From Trueperaceae bacterium (GTDB lineage: Bacteria; Deinococcota; Deinococci; Deinococcales; Trueperaceae): DNA of 51,444 nucleotides. The translations under genes were made by a program, and so were the position numbers. Location of the stretch: the NCBI GenBank assembly GCA_007695125.1, contig REEJ01000184.1, forward strand, positions 1 to 51,444, in the 5' to 3' direction. This document shows positions 47,201-51,444 of the stretch, one piece after another. The notes beneath the pieces were generated by a model. It was not told where the DNA came from. It did not search any database and worked only from the letters and a program-made list of their open reading frames with translations. Position 1 is the stretch's first letter. The number at the start of each line of letters is the position of its first letter.

Positions 47201-50200
47201 CAGCGCGAGCTCGCTGCCGTCGTCCAGGCGCCACACGCCGCTGGCGTCGAGCGTGTACGCGCCGAGCCGATCCGGATCGAGCACGGCCTCGGCGCGCAGC
47301 GCCGTCAAGGGCTCGAGCGCGCTGCCCGCCTCGGCGTCGAGCGGTCGCAGCAACGTCGCCGGAGCGGCGCTCGTGAGCGTCACGTGCCAACCGTCCGCGG
47401 CGACGCGCGCCTCGCCCTCGACGAGTTCGCCCGACAGTCGGGCGAGCGCCGGGTCGGCGGCGTCGAGGACCAACAGGTGCGGCGTTCCGGCCAACCACAG
47501 CGGCTGTTCCCAGCGTCCGCCCGCGGCGCCCGGGCCCAACGACCAGGCGCCACCGTCGCCACGCAGCTGCCAGCCGTCCTCGCTGCGCAGCTCGGCGCTC
47601 ACCTCGGGCCAGCCGAGCGGCTCGAGGGCCCCGGCCGCCAGCCTGACGTCGGCGCTGAAGGCGCCGTCCCAGCGCCCGTCGAACGCGAGCGCGAGCACGT
47701 CGTCGAAGGCGCGCGCCGTGCCGCCGAGGAGCAGCGCGTCGCCAGCGCCGGTCACTTCGGCGCTCGCGGCGACGTCCGCGCCGAGCGCCAGGTCGATGGC
47801 GAGCTGTCCGGTCCAGGCGCCGGCGCTGCGACCGACCGAACCGCCCAGCCGCAGGTCGGCGTCGGGGTCGAGCCCTGGGAGCTCCAGCCAGGCGCTGGGG
47901 GAGAAGGCCTGGAACGACGCGCTCCAGTCGGCGCCCGACCCGGCGGCCTCGAGGCCCGGCGCCTGCGCGCGCCAGCTGGCCGCGCCGGCGCTCAGCGCGG
48001 CCTCGACGCGCAGCGCGTCGGTGCCCGGGCCGGGCGTCCACACGGCCGTCACGTCGGCGGCGCCCGCCGTCGGCCTCACGCTCCCCTGCCAGGCGAGGTC
48101 GCCCTGCGCGCGGACGGCGTCGCCGAGCACGGCGCTCCAGTGGTTCGCGGGGGCGGCGCCGGACAGGCGGGCTTCGGCCAGGGTGCCGTCGGCGCGCAGG
48201 AGCGTGGGACCGTCCAGGCGCTCGAGCGCGAGGTCGAGCGGCCCGTCGGGCCGCTCCGACGACCACGCCACCGCTCCACGGAGCCGAGCCCACGGCGTCG
48301 CCCCGGCGTCGACGCGTTGCTCGAGCTCGAGCACCGCGTCGACGCCGTCGTGCCACGAGACCGTGAGCGTCGAGCCGCCCAGCACGAGGGTGGCAGCGGC
48401 CTCGGCCAGGTCGACGTCGGCGCGCCAGGTGCCGAGCGGCAGCGTCAGCGGGCCGGCGGCGAGGTCGGGCAAGGCGCCCGCTCCGACGCCGCCGGCGGCG
48501 TCCAGGCGCACCGGGCCGAGCGGCCCGAGGCCGGCGGTGAGCGCGAGGTCGGGCGTGAGGCGGCCGTCCAGCGTCCACGCCTCGCCGGCGGCCTCCGCTC
48601 GGAGCGACAGCGCCAGGCCGAGGTCGTCCGCCGTGACGACGGCCAGCGCGGGGAGCGGGGCGTCGAGCGCCAGCCTCGCCTCGCCCGTGGCGCCGTCCGC
48701 GTCCGCGCGGAGCGCACTCGTCAGGCGCCCCGACCACTCGCCTTCGACCCCGGCGAGCGCCAGCAACGGCGTCACGGGGACGTCGCCGTCGAGGCGCCAG
48801 GCGGCGTCCGCGGCCTCGAAGCGGAGCTCGTCGCCGGCGACGTCGAGGCTGGCGCTCAGGCCCTCCGGGGCGCTGCTGGCGTCGAGCCTGACGTCCCCGG
48901 CGCTCAGCGTCGCGCTGATCGCTCCGAACGCGTCGCCCACGGCCGTGAGGTGTGCCGGGACCGTCGGGGTGGTGACGACGACGTCGGCGCTCCAGCCGCC
49001 GTCGACCACCGCCCCGGCCGCGCCGTCGAGGCTGAGCTCGATCCCCGCGACGTCGAACGCGAGCGCCGCGAGCCGGGCCTGCCAGCCCTCCGCGCCGACC
49101 TCCAGCGACACGCGCCCCGCGTCGTCTTCGAGCGACCAGCCGCCCGCCACCGGCGCCAGGCCCAGGTCGAGCGCAGGCGTCGCCAACGCGACCGGGCCGG
49201 TCCAGTCCAGGGCGGGCAGGCGCAGCTCGAGCGCGCGCTCGCCGCCGATCCCGCCGCTGACCGCGAACTCGCCGAGCGCGCCGTCGAGCGTGGCGCCAGC
49301 GCCGTCGACGTCGACGGCGACGGCGCCGCGCAGGTCGAGCGTGCTCAGCCACGGCCCCAGCCGCGGCCGCGCCGGCGCTGCGCCGGCGACGGCCAGCGAC
49401 AGTCCCGGTGCAGCGATCGTGCCGCCGACCTGGAGCGACACCGCCGGGGCGGGCCCCGACCACCAGGCGTCTGGGACCAGCAACTGCATGGAGCCGTCCA
49501 GGGGCGCGTCGCCGGCCAGCCGGGGCGCCACCAGCGCCCCGCGCAGCCGCGCGCCGCCCACCTCGGCGCTCTCCACGAACAGCGCGGCCCCGTCGGCGTC
49601 GAGCGCCAGGTCGGCGGCGATCGGGACGCCGTCGCCCAGCGCCAGCGTGCCGGTGAACTCGGCCGACCCCGTCGCCTCGGCGCCGAAGCGCAGCGCGCCC
49701 TCGAGCGCGTCGATCGCCAGCGGTCCCCAGGCGCCGCCCACCAGGCTGGCGGCGACGTCGGTGATCGCGTCCTCGACGTCGACGCGGAGGTCGAGCTCGC
49801 CGCCCGCGAACGCACCGTTGCCGAGGATGCTCAGGCGACCGTCGGCGTAGCGCACGACGGCGTCGAGCGCCTCGGCGGGTACGCCGTAGACGCTCCCGTC
49901 GACGACCGCGTCGACCTCGACGCGAGCGGTGGTCCAGCCCTCGACGCGCACGTCGGCCGTGACGCGGCCCTCGCTGGGCGGTGGCGGTCCGTCGACGCCC
50001 AGCGCCCACAGCAGCGGCGTCACCGACTCCAGCGCCACGTCCGCCCGACCCGTGGCGCTCCAGCGCGCGGCGGGGACGTCGACGATGGCCTGCGCGACGA
50101 CGGTGCCGCCGGCGGCGCTGCCGCTGAGTTCGGTGTGGACCCGTGCCCCGTCCCAGCGAACCGGACCCGAGATGGCGTCGACCACCGCGCCGTACGTCTC

Positions 50201-50920
50201 GACGACGCCGTCCTCGACGTGACCCTCTGCCGTCACGCGGCCGTCGCCGATGCGCACCTCGCCGCGGACCGTGCCGGCGCTGACGCCGTCCCACCACGCC
50301 CGCGCCAGGGTCGCGTCCGCGGCGACGATCTGCAGCACCACCTGACCCGTCACCGCGTCGGCCCGGCCGATCAGTTCGGCGGAGCCGTCGGCGGTGCGGA
50401 GCGTGAGCGCCAGCGCCAAGTCGTCGCCGTCGCCGCTGACGCCGATGTCGACCAGCTGGACGTCGGGCAGCGTGAACGGCACGTCTGCGACGGACACGTC
50501 GGCGCCCGCGAGCTCGACCTCGCGCCACAGCAGGCGCGGGAGCGGCCAACCGCCCTCCGCCGGCTCCGCCGGCTGCCAGGCCGCCAGGGCCCGGGCGACG
50601 TCGACGTCGCCCGTCAGGTCGGTGAGGTGCACGCGCAGCGGCAGCTCGCCCGTCACGAGCGGTGGCAGGAACCAGCCGAGCCGCGCCTCGGCCATGTGCA
50701 GGTCGACGCCCTCGGCGCTCAGCACCACGTCCTGGAGCATGATGCCGCGCCACAGGTTGCCGCCGCTGCGTTCGAAGCGCAGCGTCACGCCGGCGTCGCG
50801 CGCCGCCTCGACCACGCGGGCCAGCACCGGCTCGCGCACGGCCGGGTGCCCTGGGAGCAGGCCGGCGAGTACGAGGAGTGCGAGCAGGAGCGCGATGCTC
50901 AGAGCGGTGCGGCGGGGCAT
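41240..50920 (-). CDS. tamB: Giant TamB-like protein (AsmA-like bridge, translocation/assembly module)
   Basis: A 3226-residue envelope protein. The N-terminal membrane anchor (MPRRTALSIALLLALLVLAG) is followed by a very long region of short amphipathic beta strands. These are typical of TamB/YhdP bridge proteins that carry phospholipid between membranes or help outer-membrane protein assembly. The C-terminal TamB domain begins near residue 2800 (LRGTFRFSGRDFELVRADARFD; DLELLGLIALGRL) and ends with a barrel-like LRTERQTARLGVTLRW. E. coli TamB is about 1260 residues, so this is some 2.5 times longer. ATG 50920 gives the signal anchor; GTG 51010 is in frame but adds only a polar stretch. No ribosome site is seen; a mini-ORF overlaps its start. 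Confidence 0.9.
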   Translation of the reverse strand: MPRRTALSIALLLALLVLAGLLPGHPAVREPVLARVVEAARDAGVTLRFERSGGNLWRGIMLQDVVLSAEGVDLHMAEARLGWFLPPLVTGELPLRVHLTDLTGDVDVARALAAWQPAEPAEGGWPLPRLLWREVELAGADVSVADVPFTLPDVQLVDIGVSGDGDDLALALTLRTADGSAELIGRADAVTGQVVLQIVAADATLARAWWDGVSAGTVRGEVRIGDGRVTAEGHVEDGVVETYGAVVDAISGPVRWDGARVHTELSGSAAGGTVVAQAIVDVPAARWSATGRADVALESVTPLLWALGVDGPPPPSEGRVTADVRVEGWTTARVEVDAVVDGSVYGVPAEALDAVVRYADGRLSILGNGAFAGGELDLRVDVEDAITDVAASLVGGAWGPLAIDALEGALRFGAEATGSAEFTGTLALGDGVPIAADLALDADGAALFVESAEVGGARLRGALVAPRLAGDAPLDGSMQLLVPDAWWSGPAPAVSLQVGGTIAAPGLSLAVAGAAPARPRLGPWLSTLDLRGAVAVDVDGAGATLDGALGEFAVSGGIGGERALELRLPALDWTGPVALATPALDLGLAPVAGGWSLEDDAGRVSLEVGAEGWQARLAALAFDVAGIELSLDGAAGAVVDGGWSADVVVTTPTVPAHLTAVGDAFGAISATLSAGDVRLDASSAPEGLSASLDVAGDELRFEAADAAWRLDGDVPVTPLLALAGVEGEWSGRLTSALRADADGATGEARLALDAPLPALAVVTADDLGLALSLRAEAAGEAWTLDGRLTPDLALTAGLGPLGPVRLDAAGGVGAGALPDLAAGPLTLPLGTWRADVDLAEAAATLVLGGSTLTVSWHDGVDAVLELEQRVDAGATPWARLRGAVAWSSERPDGPLDLALERLDGPTLLRADGTLAEARLSGAAPANHWSAVLGDAVRAQGDLAWQGSVRPTAGAADVTAVWTPGPGTDALRVEAALSAGAASWRAQAPGLEAAGSGADWSASFQAFSPSAWLELPGLDPDADLRLGGSVGRSAGAWTGQLAIDLALGADVAASAEVTGAGDALLLGGTARAFDDVLALAFDGRWDGAFSADVRLAAGALEPLGWPEVSAELRSEDGWQLRGDGGAWSLGPGAAGGRWEQPLWLAGTPHLLVLDAADPALARLSGELVEGEARVAADGWHVTLTSAAPATLLRPLDAEAGSALEPLTALRAEAVLDPDRLGAYTLDASGVWRLDDGSELALAARLSGDADAGAGRVRVGPADAAWASADVSYDAAGVRAFADLADLDVDALAAALDLPLGGALSGGAHLALRDGAVDVALDADGTLRVASVEVTVAASLTEDAWTLALAEATGPWRLALAGDTSLRATSAQFTGPDSDLAGTIEHSPDDPTGAWRVAAAGTLLAGPTELALQGDLDAATADATWDGVAVTATWLDERLSLGVDAADDRSAAGPWHVSAELDATAAGLPLQVSASGAGFALDVDGFAAPLHLRGPVRWHDDEAVVEITGPDDDRGAWRARLDDTLDLVWEGGGARLVGTLERTLAGVDLDLTSDLTWQGGDGFGGGAVAHISGLPADARLSADVVGAGDLEIGAATWLADAPAGSIGGRLAADPSDGWELDLDLDVPLAGAGIDAWRLAVSGQATGGAAGTTLDTALALVGPVAAHGRAWLDAGALRANLVGEGLSASARWDDAGGRAQLRLADVDVRAWLPWLDEPRASLTLDATLGDEGPVVVADDLRLHLPGGSVSGQGRLSADGRLDVTGRSDLDLADLELGPALTGRLTGPFTLTTRLDRPLADAELAGVLVLAAGRVEGVPGRYAGDLQVTGPAADPLVSLVLRADDGVEGSLRAQVRPRAERASIDADLRSGDVIAVLQGRYEPGDLRADGRVELAPGVALRVSTLADGIGVTWEADPEALTLHVSSAPWSVAVRGDLVLLTPALAGALDAELHWVDGPWPASSGTVEGLAIADVALGDARLDGTGGARADWSLAGDWGHLDLALPEGRVAATLADVALPPLGADARLGLVLAGGIDALTVRATLTGSLGGAPLAVELDGDLDPSAGSGALRVAGEALSGRLEGVVERTALGVWQGGVGLADATLASRDLRADVTLAGERPVPSLAGHAALDDLAALSVSFDGDALDVDATAALDDVGAVRLAGRAWPELDLELTAPAAEAGGLLRLRGSWDDAERPLRATGDVRVALGPVVVGLQGTEAGALRVRATSALIEAGWLEQTLPDGPVATSVQALASDGLRLVGRGSVQGSIALGADGAVRVDALTLPLAGVGVRIDGTADGVERVEARVRADLAAFADAPWWPLGFDPRAPLEAELTFADGRLLVTSAAPWSLQLDADLATRAIVVRGDVTWPSSDGEAGLQGELRAAPGDGVSGSVALANVVVDAAVGAPIRVDGNVRGIGGGVDLDLMLRSRRSALNARGTTPLPAALLAEWYPDVAGVARSIDLRIAALDLRDVPGVATAVPFLTGVVTGSLVVRGDQAIGQLVAGDLRIAERDIPLVATVAADLARPSADVRIEGTGGPTGGVGSNVAVSWQGGRFEALARLERFPLHTLAEGLVGPSDVSAEVTGVVRAGWDPSDATPIDLRVATEHVRLERAGVVTTGRIAFDLADGALRIQEASFEGRGAWQASGEVRPERIDLQLSADAADFGPLLGLVPALARYGVSAEGDLSIVGSGTIAQPVVTVASAGLQVDVAGTSYELRDGDVRLEGDTLAVALEIAAIAPLEGTLRVTGGGRLRLSPFDLDDVELVALGGLDIPLLGRLEGIEATLTQRSGGAPSLLVDGVLGAPFRIDGTLAPFDLRAVGRGLQLALPFLFVGNAVLDADLRARLDDGLVLSGNIDASSVRVDLGARAAAVPGEPGAPPPLSASERAARRAAQSLVVFDQIRIVAPQRVTISETLGSAEAAFDLTLTGSVAEPLLQGNATALRGTFRFSGRDFELVRADARFDPSQGVLPRISVVARSTFEKARVVVPGSAITFVTPPGPRFEVVLAFDADVTTDDDGDVNLDLVPSLTSDATIEVATVQNGLTAGARPLTDLELLGLIALGRLEPGGGGAFAGAVAQTALDTALDLLVVSELQAALSEALGIDLVEIRTTALTDLFDGSGDPFGVSLRFGGYLSDELFASYRVGTFDDAERAFAFTNEVLLTYDLGPVAFDLSGRLDFPIAGAGQPVPGVSAAVRYDISRSFALEAGVDLRTERQTARLGVTLRW

Positions 50921-50994
50921 CAGGTGTTGGCCCGAGGGGACCGCTCGCCGAACGGCCAGGCACGTCCCAGCCGACGTCGGAGGGTCGTCGTCAC
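50920..50994 (-). CDS. Leaderless 24-codon mini-ORF coupled to tamB
   Basis: Begins GTG 50994, six bases after a TGC-TACGCT extended -10 (hexamer 51006-51001), and ends TGA at 50922-50920, so stop and tamB start read TGATG. The predicted peptide is Arg-rich (VTTTLRRRLGRAWPFGE at the start). The arrangement matches that of the S41 protease. It may instead be chance, with tamB starting at GTG 51010. Confidence 0.4.
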   Translation of the reverse strand: MTTTLRRRLGRAWPFGERSPRANT

Positions 50995-51000
50995 CGTTCA

Positions 51001-51036
51001 AGCGTAGCACCCGTCCATGAGATGACGAGGTAGCAT
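51001..51036. promoter_or_regulatory. Divergent -10 elements for tamB and acylphosphatase
   Basis: Minus strand: TGC-TACGCT (51006-51001) for the tamB mini-ORF. Plus strand: TAGCAT (51031-51036) ending seven bases before ATG 51044 of acylphosphatase. No clear -35 elements. Confidence 0.4.
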
Positions 51037-51043
51037 GCCGGCC

Positions 51044-51337
51044 ATGGAACGCTCACAACACACGGCCCAGGCAGAGCGCCTGACGGCGATGGTCAAGGGC
51101 AGGGTCCAGGCCGTCGGCTATCGCGCATTCCTGCAGCGCCACGCCCGCGACCTCGGCCTCGCCGGCCACGTCGAGAACCTGCCGGACGGGCGCGTCGAGG
51201 TGCTGGCGGAGGGCCCGCGCGAGGCGCTCGAGAAGCTGCTCGTGCACATCCGCAACGGGCCGACGCACGCGCTGGTCGACGACGTCGACGTGGTGTGGGG
51301 CGAGGCGGCGGGCGAGCGTGGCTTCCACACCTACTGA
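51044..51337 (+). CDS. acyP: Acylphosphatase
   Basis: A 97-residue hydrolase of acyl phosphates. The motif [19 protein letters not shown] contains the catalytic Arg (GYR), and the second motif is [16 protein letters not shown] with the catalytic Asn. It ends in ERGFHTY. ATG 51044 fits leaderless spacing from TAGCAT; an ATG three codons earlier (51035) overlaps that hexamer and is less likely. Confidence 0.94.
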   Translation: MERSQHTAQAERLTAMVKGRVQAVGYRAFLQRHARDLGLAGHVENLPDGRVEVLAEGPREALEKLLVHIRNGPTHALVDDVDVVWGEAAGERGFHTY

Positions 51338-51444
51338 GGCCGCGCCGGCGCCGTTGGGCGGCGAGCGCCTGGCGCTGGTGCCGGGCGTGCTCGGCGCCAA
51401 CGCACGCGAGCGCGCCACCGACCTGGCAGGGGCCGCCGCCGACG
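51318..51444 (+). CDS. Start of an unidentified gene (partial)
   Basis: GTG 51318 overlaps the end of acyP and opens a frame that stays open to the window end (42 codons). It has strongly GC-biased third positions and reads LAPGV-like Ala/Gly/Leu-rich sequence ([17 protein letters not shown]). No family recognised; too short to judge. Confidence 0.35.
   Translation, partial: MASTPTEAAPAPLGGERLALVPGVLGANARERATDLAGAAAD

Noticed and set aside
45701-51007. Very long open frame on the plus strand, antisense to tamB (and others of similar size on both strands across 41.3-51 kb)
   Set aside because: Extreme GC removes stop codons in alternate frames. The translations are Arg/Ala/Gly-rich without motifs, while the tamB frame has a signal anchor, beta pattern and TamB C-terminus.

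Overview
The window looks like a chromosomal segment from a high-GC member of the Deinococcota (Deinococcus-Thermus group), possibly a Trueperaceae-like lineage. The grounds are the type IV pilus block pilM-pilN-pilO-(pilW/P-like)-pilQ sitting next to aroC-aroK-aroB-aroQ (an order I recall from Thermus and Deinococcus), a single-chain SecDF, a giant TamB protein, very high GC in third codon positions, and several genes whose -10-like hexamer (TANNNT) lies only 5-8 bases before the start codon. That last feature fits the leaderless transcription well known in Deinococcus. The species assignment is inference; no rRNA gene is present.

Layout. 1-698 holds the N-terminal membrane part of a spermidine-synthase-like protein in visibly lower-GC DNA, followed by about 785 bp with no gene I can support. 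1484-3107 is a minor-pilin (pseudopilin) cluster, and 3176-3724 is scpB. 3782-7077 (-) is the shikimate cluster aroC-aroK-aroB-aroQ. 7186-12223 (-) is pilM-N-O-W/P-Q. 12495-14264 (-) is dnaB interrupted by a 145-residue mini-intein. Divergent from it, 14379-17387 (+) carries an unusual PlsY/acyl-ACP-reductase-like fusion, prmA and a lipoprotein. 17592-18036 carries a decayed toxin next to an intact HTH antitoxin. 18159-24909 (-) is the translation/transcription operon rimP-nusA-ylxR-infB plus a small secreted protein and secDF.

25205-31043 (+) has a class V aminotransferase, a hypothetical gene, pheS-pheT behind a leader that looks like an attenuator, and a membrane protein. 31486-33306 is glmS behind a roughly 390-base structured leader. 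33338-35544 (-) is glgA with a tail-anchored TPR protein. 35616-39526 (+) is a carboxy-terminal (S41) protease and an ABC exporter pair. 39534-41120 (-) is ATP-type PEP carboxykinase. 41240-50920 (-) is a 3226-residue TamB protein, divergent from acylphosphatase at 51044-51337.

How it fits together: most genes are core functions (aromatic amino acid precursors, pilus/DNA uptake, replication, translation, protein export, gluconeogenesis/glycogen, amino sugar synthesis, envelope biogenesis). The less ordinary signals are the mini-intein in DnaB, the PlsY-AAR fusion, two possible leaderless mini-ORFs whose stop codons overlap the starts of tamB and the S41 protease, the pheST leader peptide with its terminator-like hairpin, the structured glmS leader, and the broken toxin with its surviving antitoxin.
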